From: Candidatus Woesearchaeota archaeon
GTDB lineage: Archaea > Nanobdellota > Nanobdellia > Woesearchaeales > UBA525
Length of the DNA stretch: 12,514 nucleotides
Reading direction: 5' to 3'
Assembly: GCA_013331575.1 (NCBI GenBank)
Contig: DUGD01000060.1
Coordinates: 5,328-17,841 of the forward strand
Shown here one piece after another: positions 5,289-11,704 of this stretch. The translations under genes and the position numbers were made by a program. The notes beneath the pieces are model-generated. The model was not told the origin of the DNA, made no database searches, and worked only from the letters and a program-made list of their open reading frames with translations. How positions within the stretch are numbered: position 1 is the stretch's first letter; each line of letters opens with the position of its first letter.

Positions 5289-5523
5289 CGTCGTGACTAC
5301 ACCTAACTAGCACTACGTCTAAGCATCAGTAGCAGACTGACTGAAGAAGTACCAGACAGTGATGTATCGTCGTTAACTACTTCTAACTATCACTACGTCT
5401 AATTGCCAGTAGTAGACTGACTAATTGAAGATGTACCAACCACAGGGTTTACCATCGTAACTACGTCCAATCATTACTACATCTAACTATTAGTTATTAG
5501 TAGTAGACTACTAAGTCGAAGAC
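5289..5523. repeat. Three imperfect tandem noncoding units of ~80 nt with a conserved hairpin
   Basis: Units begin at 5289, 5368 and 5453 (steps of 79 and 85 nt, not multiples of three). Each starts C[GA]TCGT..ACTAC, then has ACTAC[GA]TCTAA in the middle and a hairpin near its end. Hairpin arms: AGTAG with CTgACT (loop CAGA) in unit 1, AGTAG with CTgACT (loop TAGA) in unit 2, and TTAGTAG with CTACTAA (loop TAGA, 5497-5514) in unit 3. The flanking pair is C-G in unit 1 and T-A in unit 3, a compensatory change. The tract is rich in CTA/TAG, full of stops in all frames, and clearly noncoding. It could be a structured RNA, a 3' end of the operon transcript, or a protein-binding or recombination site. 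Nothing else was found between 5252 and 5632 except the terminator near its right end. Confidence 0.8.
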
Positions 5524-5606
5524 AACGCAGACAACGACCAACATAACTGCAGGGAACGACGAGCATAATCACGAAGAGCAAAGAAACATAACGCGAAGAG
5601 AAACTG

Positions 5607-5631
5607 AAAGAAATAGTAAAGAGAAAAGATA
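5607..5631 (-). terminator. T-rich terminator of the ribosomal protein operon
   Basis: On the minus strand, the sequence directly after the S27e stop is a run of T-rich clusters (ATCTTTTCTCTTTACTATTT), typical of archaeal T-tract termination. Confidence 0.55.
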
Positions 5632-5632
5632 C

Positions 5633-5812
5633 TTACTCGAGGACTTCGAGCACGCGGTTGACCGGCTTGGTCTTGCCGCCCGTCGATTCTGCGAGGAGCT
5701 CCTGGCACACGTGGCACAGGATCTTCGTGGCGGTCTTGCCGAAGGCAATCTGCTCGTTCTTGCATTTCGGGCAGCGGATCTTGATGAACTTGCTTGATGG
5801 TTCGGTTTTCAT
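5633..5812 (-). CDS. rps27e: 30S ribosomal protein S27e
   Basis: S27e is a zinc-ribbon protein of the archaeal/eukaryotic small ribosomal subunit. It shows RCPKC early and LCHVC later (two CxxC pairs), the family stretch FGKTATKILC, ESTGGK and the VLEVLE end. A GTG in frame at 5821 would add three residues, but the ATG at 5812 is preferred: AGGTG sits 6 nt before it (and contains that GTG), and the 59-aa product starting MKTEPSSKF is of normal length. It lies 133 nt downstream of L44e on the same strand, the usual archaeal order. The intergenic region carries a strong hairpin. In many archaea aIF2-alpha and Nop10 follow; here the operon ends at a T-rich terminator. Confidence 0.96.
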   Translation of the reverse strand: MKTEPSSKFIKIRCPKCKNEQIAFGKTATKILCHVCQELLAESTGGKTKPVNRVLEVLE

Positions 5813-5876
5813 GATTGGCACCTTTTTGATTCTTGCCGCGGGGGCCTTGACTCACTCCGTTCCGTGGTTTTACGTC

Positions 5877-5902
5877 GGCGACCCTGCATAAATCGGGTCG
5901 CC
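5877..5902 (-). promoter_or_regulatory. 8-bp perfect hairpin in the L44e-S27e intergenic region
   Basis: GGCGACCC and GGGTCGCC form a perfect 8-bp, GC-rich stem around a 10-nt AT-rich loop (GATTTATGCA on the minus strand). It lies 65 nt upstream of the S27e ATG and could be an mRNA processing or regulatory structure between the two cistrons. It has no T tract, so it is not a simple terminator. Confidence 0.5.
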
Positions 5903-5945
5903 TCCTGAGTTGTCCCAAGGCGGCGTATGAAAATATTCTTGTTAT

Positions 5946-6257
5946 CTATACCAGCTCGACTTTCTTGGCACGAATGCCTTTCTTCTGGGTCGTGGTGTAG
6001 CCGCACACGCTGCATGCGTAGCGGAAATCGGTCTTCTTCGTCATCTTCTTGCCTGTCATCTTCGGTTTCGGCGGCTTACTGTACTTACCGAGGTTGCCGT
6101 GGCCGCGCCTTTCGCCGCGCAGGCGAAGGCGTGCTGTGGCGCCGCGCGACATGGTGTGTGCGGTCGAACGGCCTCTTGCCTTGTTCAGGCTGACCTTCAT
6201 AGGAGTGTGCTTGTTGCAGCGCGGGCAGTGGCGCTTCGTCTGTTTAGGTATGTTCAT
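5946..6257 (-). CDS. rpl44e: 50S ribosomal protein L44e
   Basis: L44e is a zinc-binding protein of the archaeal/eukaryotic large subunit near the E site. Visible features: the opening MNIPKQTKRHCPRCNKHTPMKV with its first CxxC, a long basic Arg/Gly/Lys-rich middle (RLRLRGERRGHGNLGKYSKP), and a C-terminal ACSVCGYTTTQKKGIRAKKVELV region with the second CxxC. The length of 103 aa is normal. A GTG at 6266 is in frame, but the ATG at 6257 is chosen because AGGTGA immediately upstream provides the ribosome binding site. It is the first gene of a two-gene operon with S27e. The promoter TTTATAAA at 6306-6313 is divergent from the gene at 6406. Confidence 0.96.
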   Translation of the reverse strand: MNIPKQTKRHCPRCNKHTPMKVSLNKARGRSTAHTMSRGATARLRLRGERRGHGNLGKYSKPPKPKMTGKKMTKKTDFRYACSVCGYTTTQKKGIRAKKVELV

Positions 6258-6305
6258 GAGAGTCACCTATTGACCAGGGTGTATGACGGACGGAACAACA
6301 GGGCG

Positions 6306-6313
6306 TTTATAAA
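6306..6313 (-). promoter_or_regulatory. TATA box of the ribosomal protein operon
   Basis: TTTATAAA is centred 52 nt upstream of the L44e ATG, putting the transcript start near 6283 with a leader of ~26 nt that carries AGGTGA. The box is palindromic and could in principle fire in both directions. Confidence 0.65.
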
Positions 6314-6374
6314 CGTTGCGGCGGTGGAACAATCGGCCATCCGGGCACTTCCGTCGAGCAGCGAGGGGCAGAAC

Positions 6375-6383
6375 ATTTAAAAA
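6375..6383 (+). promoter_or_regulatory. TATA box of the membrane-anchored protein gene
   Basis: ATTTAAAAA is centred 27 nt before the ATG at 6406, so the transcript is probably leaderless. There is no good Shine-Dalgarno sequence. Confidence 0.6.
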
Positions 6384-6405
6384 CACCGGTGTCGGGCGAA
6401 AAGGC

Positions 6406-6924
6406 ATGGATACGGTCAAGGGCGTGCTTATCATCCTCACCATATTGCTTGCAGGGGCGTCGTTTCTGCTCTACATCCAGCTTGCGGCATCCGAGAGCCA
6501 GCTCGAGAAGGCAGATGCCGCGAGCGTCTTCGTGCTACAGTACCTCCAGGCGCAGAATGTGCCCAAATGCGGCGCCGACCCGAAGGATTACCTGACGATA
6601 GCGGCATGCGTCAAGCCGCAGCTCGCGCAGAAGGACTTCAAGGAGGACGGGTTCTCGCCCGGCGATAAGAAGAGCGGCGCAGGCGGATATATCATCATCA
6701 AGAACGTGAACCGGCGCTCGTACGAATCGGCACGATTCTCATTCTACAAGAACCGCGTCCTCGAACAGAGCGGTTGCACCATACCCGGTACCATCGATTA
6801 CAACGTCGCATGCAGGTTCAACTTCGGCACATACTGCCAAGACGGCGATGTGCTCGAGATACTGTACACGACGAATAGCACCAGCGCGCCGGCAGAGACA
6901 AAAGTCTTCACGAAGAACTGCTAG
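6406..6924 (+). CDS. Membrane-anchored protein with Cys-containing outer domain (172 aa)
   Basis: This is an unrecognised protein. Residues ~5-26 (KGVLIILTILLAGASFLLYI) form one N-terminal transmembrane helix or uncleaved signal anchor. The remaining ~145 residues are polar and probably extracellular, with six cysteines (in PKCGA, AACVK, SGCTI, VACRF, TYCQD and the terminal KNC) that could form three disulfides. One NST sequon lies near the C-terminus. The frame is open upstream to 6316, but the ATG at 6406 is chosen because a TATA box sits 27 nt before it and the membrane segment begins there. It is a single gene, divergent from the ribosomal operon and convergent with GINS. It has no pilin-type signal cleavage motif that I can see. 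Function is unknown. Confidence 0.85.
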   Translation: MDTVKGVLIILTILLAGASFLLYIQLAASESQLEKADAASVFVLQYLQAQNVPKCGADPKDYLTIAACVKPQLAQKDFKEDGFSPGDKKSGAGGYIIIKNVNRRSYESARFSFYKNRVLEQSGCTIPGTIDYNVACRFNFGTYCQDGDVLEILYTTNSTSAPAETKVFTKNC

Positions 6925-6947
6925 CGAGGATCGCGCTGCAAAAGTCT

Positions 6948-6975
6948 ATTGCGCGTAACAATACGCTCACGCAAT
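6948..6975. terminator. Possible shared hairpin between convergent genes
   Basis: ATTGCG (6948-6953) and CGCAAT (6970-6975) are inverted arms in the 56-nt gap between the membrane-protein gene and GINS. There is no T tract, so the role is tentative. Confidence 0.25.
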
Positions 6976-6980
6976 CGCAC

Positions 6981-7745
6981 TCATGCTGCCTGGGCGCGTC
7001 CCTTCTTGATGAGCACACGGGCGATATCCTCGGGAACCTCCGCATCGACGCCGACAGCGTACGGACCGTAGACCTTGCCGTCCGCGGACATGACTTTCGG
7101 CACCGTGCCGAGCACGCGGACGCGCACGAGCGAAATCGTCGTGACGGCCTGCTCGTCGCGCTCTGGCGGGATGTCACCAGCATCATTGAAAGAGCCCATA
7201 TGCTGCCCCGTAGGCGAGGATAATGGTTCTTCATATGTCGAGGGAAGCGATGCGTTGGATTGTCCATCCGCCGAGCCGGAGTCATCGAACTTCCGGTCGT
7301 CATCGACGGCCGCCATCGAGGGACGGAATGCCGCTGTCGCGGTGCCGGTCACGCCTATCGCGGCGAATACCTGCTCACGCGTCTGTGAGAGGAGATCGAC
7401 GAGAGCGTCAAAGAGGATGCGCTCCTCGGGCAGGAGCGCGGAGATATCGACGACAGTCGCATCGGTGCGCGATCGATGCATGGCAAGCGTCACTATCTTG
7501 CGTTCACGGCGATCGTAGAGTTCGCGGAGGATGCGCTTCGCGTTCTGGTACTCTATCCCTGCGCGTTGCGCCCCCAATCCGCCGAGACCGCTAGCGCTTT
7601 GCGCAATCATCGCATCGTGCTTGCCGGCGAGAAAGAGCCTGGAGAGACGATAGAATCCTTCATCTATTTTCTGCAGCTCATCACGGCTTTTCTCGCGGCG
7701 CAGCGCATCGAAGAGCTGCTCATATGTTATCTGCGCGTCCGTCAT
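6981..7745 (-). CDS. gins51: Archaeal GINS subunit, Gins51 type
   Basis: GINS binds the MCM helicase and Cdc45/RecJ-like protein to form the replicative CMG complex. The alpha-helical A domain occupies residues ~5-130, with the family stretches ITYEQLFDALRREKSRDELQ, AKRILRELYDRRERKIVTLA and LLPEERILFD. A long Asp/Ser/Gly-rich linker spans ~135-203. The small B domain (~204-254) shows VRVRVLGTVPKV, VYGPYA and IARVLIKKGRAQ. A-then-B order is that of the Gins51 (Sld5/Psf1-like) class. The 254-aa length exceeds compact archaeal members mainly because of the linker and a Gly-rich insertion at ~50-62. It is divergent from the radical SAM gene. A T7-AAAG element at 7787-7797 is its likely promoter. 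The ribosome binding site (GGGG) is weak. Confidence 0.9.
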   Translation of the reverse strand: MTDAQITYEQLFDALRREKSRDELQKIDEGFYRLSRLFLAGKHDAMIAQSASGLGGLGAQRAGIEYQNAKRILRELYDRRERKIVTLAMHRSRTDATVVDISALLPEERILFDALVDLLSQTREQVFAAIGVTGTATAAFRPSMAAVDDDRKFDDSGSADGQSNASLPSTYEEPLSSPTGQHMGSFNDAGDIPPERDEQAVTTISLVRVRVLGTVPKVMSADGKVYGPYAVGVDAEVPEDIARVLIKKGRAQAA

Positions 7746-7786
7746 GCTTGCCCCACAACTACTACCCTCATCGGAAGGGGATGTTC

Positions 7787-7797
7787 TTTAAAAAAAC
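7787..7797 (-). promoter_or_regulatory. Probable TATA box of the GINS gene
   Basis: On the minus strand this reads TTTTTTTAAAG, about 46 nt from the GINS ATG. It suggests a transcript start near 7765 and a short leader. Confidence 0.45.
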
Positions 7798-7843
7798 ATC
7801 GGCGGTCAAGGAGGATCGCAAGGAGCCGGAAAGCCCCTGCACA

Positions 7844-7850
7844 TTTATAA
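7844..7850 (+). promoter_or_regulatory. TATA box of the radical SAM gene
   Basis: TTTATAA is centred 27 nt before the ATG at 7874, indicating a leaderless transcript and deciding the start against the open frame that extends back to 7724. Confidence 0.7.
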
Positions 7851-7873
7851 GGGATTGCGGATTCTCCCGTCGG

Positions 7874-9145
7874 ATGGACGCTGACGGACATAACGACGGC
7901 AAGGAGAACAGCGGGAACGCCGCTCGCATCTCATTCCAGGACATCCGTTTCGGGCGATTACCGTCGGGGGATGTGAGAGCCACATTCCTCACAAGGTATA
8001 TCTTCGATATCCCCGCCGACGATCTGCGCGAGCGTATCGGCGAATTCTCCATCGAGGATGGCGCGCTTGTCTTCCCGGGCGTCGATGAGAACCGCGCTTG
8101 GAAACGCTTCGATCCGTTGCTCGACGAGGGATTTCGCGGGCTACGGCACCTCCTCTACGATAAACCGGCGGTCTACATCCACCAGAACAGCAGCATACCG
8201 CTCATCGGAACGAACGAGTTCGGCATCATGGACCGCGGCAGCAATATCCTCGAAGTGAAGCCGCTCACAGGATGCAACTTCCAATGCCCCTATTGCAGCG
8301 TAGACGAGGGAAAGAACGACAAGACGCACGACTACATCGTCGAGTGCGATTATCTCGTGCAGGAGGCCGCGAAGCTCGCCGCGAAGAAAGCCCACCCGGT
8401 GGAATTCAACATCGGTCCGCAGGGCGAACCGCTCCTCTACCCCCGCACCATCGAATTGGTCCGCGGCCTCAAAAGCATCCCGAATTGCGCAGTCATCAGC
8501 ATCAACACGAACGGGTCGCTCCTCACGACGCAGCTCATCGACGATCTCGCGGCCGCGGGGCTCACGCGCATCAATCTTTCGCTTAACGCACTCACGCAGG
8601 ACGCGGCCGACCGGCTTGCCGGGAAAAAGTATCCGCTCGAGAAGACGCTGCGCATGGTCGAGTACTGCCGCGGGAAGATAGCGGTGCTCATCGCGCCGAC
8701 CGTGGTACCTGGCTTCAACGATGATGAGATAGACGGACTGGTCCAGCTCTCGACGACGATAGAGAAACGAGGTTTCCCGACCATAGGACTCCAGAACTAC
8801 CTCGAGTACCCGAAAGGGAGAGCGCCGGCCAAAGCGCGTGAATTCCCCGATTTCTTCGCGATGCTAAAGCCTATCGAGGAGAAATACGGCGTGAATCTCA
8901 CGGAGATGCGCAAGGGGGATTTCGCCATCTTCGACGAACCGGAACCGCCGAAACCGTTCTTCAAGAATGATATCGTGCGCATGCGAGTGATGCTTCCGGC
9001 GCGCTACAAGAACGAGATCGTCGCTGTCGCCCAAGGAAGATGCATCACTGTCGTCGGGAAAGACGCGCATCTCCTGCCGATCGGCAAGGACATCAAGGCG
9101 AGGATTATCCGCGACAAGCACAATATCTTCAAAGCGGCGATCTGA
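7874..9145 (+). CDS. Radical SAM protein, COG2100 type
   Basis: This is a predicted radical S-adenosylmethionine enzyme of an archaeal group whose reaction I do not know. A variable N-terminal region (~1-105) comes first. The conserved GTNEFGIMDRGSNILEVKP lead-in follows, then the iron-sulfur motif CNFQCPYC (C134, C138, C141) with CSVDEG directly after it. NIGPQGEPLLYP is the GGE-like SAM-binding strand, and ISINTNGSLL and LSLNAL are further barrel strands. The last ~50 residues (MLPARYKNEIVAVAQGR...HLLPIGKDIKARII) look like a small TRAM/OB-like nucleic-acid-binding domain. That domain hints at an RNA substrate, but this is inference. It has 423 aa from the ATG at 7874, chosen from the TATA box 27 nt upstream. 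It stands alone, divergent from GINS. Confidence 0.9.
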   Translation: MDADGHNDGKENSGNAARISFQDIRFGRLPSGDVRATFLTRYIFDIPADDLRERIGEFSIEDGALVFPGVDENRAWKRFDPLLDEGFRGLRHLLYDKPAVYIHQNSSIPLIGTNEFGIMDRGSNILEVKPLTGCNFQCPYCSVDEGKNDKTHDYIVECDYLVQEAAKLAAKKAHPVEFNIGPQGEPLLYPRTIELVRGLKSIPNCAVISINTNGSLLTTQLIDDLAAAGLTRINLSLNALTQDAADRLAGKKYPLEKTLRMVEYCRGKIAVLIAPTVVPGFNDDEIDGLVQLSTTIEKRGFPTIGLQNYLEYPKGRAPAKAREFPDFFAMLKPIEEKYGVNLTEMRKGDFAIFDEPEPPKPFFKNDIVRMRVMLPARYKNEIVAVAQGRCITVVGKDAHLLPIGKDIKARIIRDKHNIFKAAI

Positions 9146-9338
9146 AAGGGCAGTTTGATGCATCGCACATTATTGCGCTTAACACATCACATATACGATA
9201 CGCATGAGAATTCCGCACAACTCCCGTCGATCGAACGAGAGCGATGCCAGAACGCGGAACGCTCCGACGAATAGAGTGAAAAGCAAATAGACAAGGATCG
9301 AATCGCATACATCAGTTTATTGCGAGCGGGCTAAAAAA
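9146..9338. other. Intergenic region with no supported feature
   Basis: This 193-nt gap separates convergent genes. It holds one 28-codon basic reading frame (ATG at 9204) without a ribosome binding site or a good promoter. I see no tRNA, no convincing C/D-box RNA and no terminator hairpin. Confidence 0.5.
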
Positions 9339-9746
9339 TCAAGCTCCATCGCCAGACGAACTCCAATCTTCTTTAAAGTCTTTTTCAAACGTGCTATAAT
9401 CATCCGTAATCTCATCTCCGCATTGTATATCCTTTATCGCTCTTGTTACGACTTCGTCTTCATCTTCATAGTACGCACTTAAAGAATTAGGATGCTCAGA
9501 ATGATTGAAGTACTTACCATTGTCGGAAGAAAAGCAGTACGCGCCACTTTTTTTGCTGAGCCAACTGTAAACGTGCAGATACTCGCGGACCTGTTCAGGA
9601 AATCCTGCTATCTGTTCTTTTGTGAATTTCAAGTCGAAACCGGGAGTGAATTTCCAGATCACCGTCCCTTTCGGAATAAATTCATCGGCAAACAGACCCA
9701 TTCCGTGAATGTTGCTTGGAAGCACTTTTGTGTTCACGAGTAGCAT
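9339..9746 (-). CDS. SET-domain protein, putative protein lysine methyltransferase (135 aa)
   Basis: SET-domain enzymes transfer methyl groups from SAM to lysine side chains. Here are the N-terminal SET motif IHGMGLFADEFIPKGTVIW (13-31), an aromatic/charged middle, YFNHSEHPNS (79-88, the NHS..PN motif) and CGDEITDDYSTF (109-120), which matches the GE-L-DY end that completes the active site. The length of 135 aa is a minimal SET domain with no post-SET cysteine cluster. The DNA is clearly AT-richer, with more AAA, TTT and GAA codons than its neighbours, suggesting acquisition by transfer. It starts 47 nt after the surface-protein stop on the same strand, so it may be read through from there. 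A short hairpin and a T5 run lie in that gap. Substrate unknown; archaeal chromatin or ribosomal proteins are possibilities. Confidence 0.88.
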   Translation of the reverse strand: MLLVNTKVLPSNIHGMGLFADEFIPKGTVIWKFTPGFDLKFTKEQIAGFPEQVREYLHVYSWLSKKSGAYCFSSDNGKYFNHSEHPNSLSAYYEDEDEVVTRAIKDIQCGDEITDDYSTFEKDFKEDWSSSGDGA

Positions 9747-9762
9747 ACATCAGGCATACACG

Positions 9763-9786
9763 AACGGATACAAAAAGTTTTCCGTT
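9763..9786 (-). terminator. Possible hairpin with T tract after the surface-protein gene
   Basis: AACGGA (9763-9768) and TCCGTT (9781-9786) are inverted arms. On the minus strand the loop contains T5. It lies between the surface-protein stop and the SET start and may reduce read-through. Confidence 0.35.
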
Positions 9787-9793
9787 TACAGTC

Positions 9794-11638
9794 TTAGCTG
9801 AATATCCCTTTGAGGAAATCCCATATCGATGCGAAGAACCCGAGATTTTTTTTATCGGCCGTGGCAGGCGTATCAGCACCATCCTCAGTCGTTCTGTTCG
9901 ATGATTGGTTGCTGTTGCCATCTTGTGTCGTGTTCGCAACAGCAGCCTCTGTCGGGACCGGCGGCGCTCCTGAGACCGGAATGACGCTCGAGTAACGCGC
10001 CGGGACCACCTCATCTTTCACGAGAATGACGGTGGTGAGATTGATATTCGCAGTGTAATTCTCAGGAACGGTGAGCTGGTAGATGTAGAGGTCTTCACTC
10101 TTGTCGCGCTCAAGCGATACTTCCGCGAACGTGATACCGCTCGACCTGACAAGCGACGGATCATAAGTCTCGTGAGCGCTGAAGGTGAGGTACTCGTTGT
10201 ACACGTTTTTCGCGTTGACCGTCACAGTGATATTCCCGCCCGGTGTCGCGTTCTTCGGAGTCACGGTACGCGTCAAGACGACATACTCCTTGATCGGCTC
10301 GACGCGTAAGGATTTATTCGTCTCGAACGCTATGATGTCTCCCGTGGGAGTAGAGTATTTCCCGCGGAGCGTGATGATAAACGATGTCGCGTTCATGACG
10401 GGTGGAGTGATGAACTGCACCTCGGCCTCAGTGAGGTTCCGGCCCGGTCCGAACGAATCATGCGAGAAGGTCTTCGGGTCGAAGAGCCCTTTCCCCTCGA
10501 GCGACCCGCTTATCTCCTGGAACGTGGTCTTGGCGTTCGCGTTCTGGAGTATACCGCTCGCGGTTATCTGCTCACCGGGTTTGAACGTCGTCCGTCCGGT
10601 GCTCACGCGGATGACGGGGTTGATCTTGTCCGATTTGACAGTAGCAGTATCCTCGTAGTATTTGTTGAACGTCGTGTCGCCGCTCGTGATGGTCGCGTTG
10701 ATGGGGATGCGGAGCGCGCCGCCCAAGCTCGTCGTGAAGTTGAGAGTGTACGTCGAATTCTTGCCGGGTTGCAGCGTGACGTTGATTATGCCGACACTCG
10801 CATTGTGAATAATGAATCCGGATGATGAGTCAGTGGGGCGTATGCCATCGGAGAATCGTATCACGAGTCTCGCGATGAGAGGGAGATCCGGATCCTTGTT
10901 CGTGAGATTGAGCGAATAGGTGCCGCGCTCCCCCATACTGAGCGACGACGTTATGTGCCGGTCGATGCGATAAGGAGTGTCGACCACGAACGATATCGCA
11001 GGCACCGTCATGTTGTATTTGGCCGTGCCATATTGGTACGTGATGCGTGGTTGCAGGTTCGCGCTCACGTAGTCGGTCGCTTGCAAACGATACGTGAATC
11101 GGTCGGTGTCACCGACGGCAAGCGTTTTTTGCGTATGGAGGAATGTGCGTGCAGAGCTTCCATCGACGAGAATCCCTTCCGGCACGCTCTCATTGTACAG
11201 GAAATAATTCACGCTATACTCGCCGGTGTTCTCGACCGTGACTTCGACATCGACGCTCTCGCCCAAACGAGGACTGTTCTTACTCATGATGCGTTTGATG
11301 GTGAGCTTGGGAGCGAGCTCTTCGACGCTTATCTGGTACCCGTAGTATTGCTCGCCTGCCGCGTATTTGATATGATCCTTATCACCAGGATATGCGCTCT
11401 GCACATAACAATATTTGCTCAAACCCTGCTCTTTGCACTCGCCCAAGTTGATGACGTAGAGCGTGCTCCCGACACCGAGGAGGACTCTTTCGTGATCGGT
11501 TCCTTCGACGCTGAAAACTGTGCTACCGACGTTGAAGGTGTCGCCTGAGTAGTACCATGCCGTCGTCGCCGCGGCATAGGCCGTCGATGCGCACATAAGC
11601 GCAAGGACTATCATGACGAGAGATCGCGCGTACACCAC
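9794..11638 (-). CDS. Secreted, glycosylation-site-rich surface protein (614 aa)
   Basis: This is a large exported protein. Residues 1-~22 are a Sec signal peptide (basic VYAR start, SLVMIVLALMCASTA core, AYA-A cleavage region). The body consists of repeated beta-rich segments resembling Ig-like/CARDB-type modules (for example LGESVDVEVTVENTGEYSV, PGGNITVTVNAKN). About 18 N-x-S/T sequons are spread over it, indicating N-glycosylation outside the cell. A Ser/Thr/Asn/Pro-rich linker (~555-597) leads to an amphipathic, aromatic C-terminus (LGFFASIWDFLKGIFS), which could attach it to the membrane or to a sorting partner. Two cysteines lie near the N-terminus. The start is the first of two GTG codons at 11638, because a TATA box lies ~27 nt upstream; the next ATG would cut into the signal peptide. 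Function unknown; adhesion or envelope structure is likely. Confidence 0.88.
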   Translation of the reverse strand: MVYARSLVMIVLALMCASTAYAAATTAWYYSGDTFNVGSTVFSVEGTDHERVLLGVGSTLYVINLGECKEQGLSKYCYVQSAYPGDKDHIKYAAGEQYYGYQISVEELAPKLTIKRIMSKNSPRLGESVDVEVTVENTGEYSVNYFLYNESVPEGILVDGSSARTFLHTQKTLAVGDTDRFTYRLQATDYVSANLQPRITYQYGTAKYNMTVPAISFVVDTPYRIDRHITSSLSMGERGTYSLNLTNKDPDLPLIARLVIRFSDGIRPTDSSSGFIIHNASVGIINVTLQPGKNSTYTLNFTTSLGGALRIPINATITSGDTTFNKYYEDTATVKSDKINPVIRVSTGRTTFKPGEQITASGILQNANAKTTFQEISGSLEGKGLFDPKTFSHDSFGPGRNLTEAEVQFITPPVMNATSFIITLRGKYSTPTGDIIAFETNKSLRVEPIKEYVVLTRTVTPKNATPGGNITVTVNAKNVYNEYLTFSAHETYDPSLVRSSGITFAEVSLERDKSEDLYIYQLTVPENYTANINLTTVILVKDEVVPARYSSVIPVSGAPPVPTEAAVANTTQDGNSNQSSNRTTEDGADTPATADKKNLGFFASIWDFLKGIFS

Positions 11639-11660
11639 GATTCAGGCCAGGAGAATCTGG

Positions 11661-11669
11661 TTTATAAAA
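11661..11669 (-). promoter_or_regulatory. TATA box of the surface-protein gene
   Basis: On the minus strand this reads TTTTATAAA, centred 27 nt before the GTG at 11638, indicating a leaderless GTG-initiated mRNA. The core TTTATAAA is palindromic and may also drive rightward transcription, starting near 11691. Confidence 0.7.
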
Positions 11670-11704
11670 GTAATGCTGATGATTCTTAGGCAATAGGGGG
11701 CTAG

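Noticed and set aside
5289..5523. CRISPR array
   Set aside because: There are only three imperfect units of ~80 nt, without near-identical short repeats alternating with unique spacers, and no cas genes nearby.
5511..5918. 135-codon minus-strand reading frame
   Set aside because: It overlaps S27e in another frame, has an odd Arg/Gln-rich then Phe-rich composition, and extends into the terminator region; it is a shadow.
7724..7873. N-terminal extension of the radical SAM protein
   Set aside because: The extension crosses the divergent promoter region and overlaps the GINS start; the TATA box 27 nt before 7874 indicates the shorter form.
9204..9290. 28-codon basic peptide
   Set aside because: There is no ribosome binding site or properly spaced TATA box, and no recognisable sequence; it is within chance expectation.
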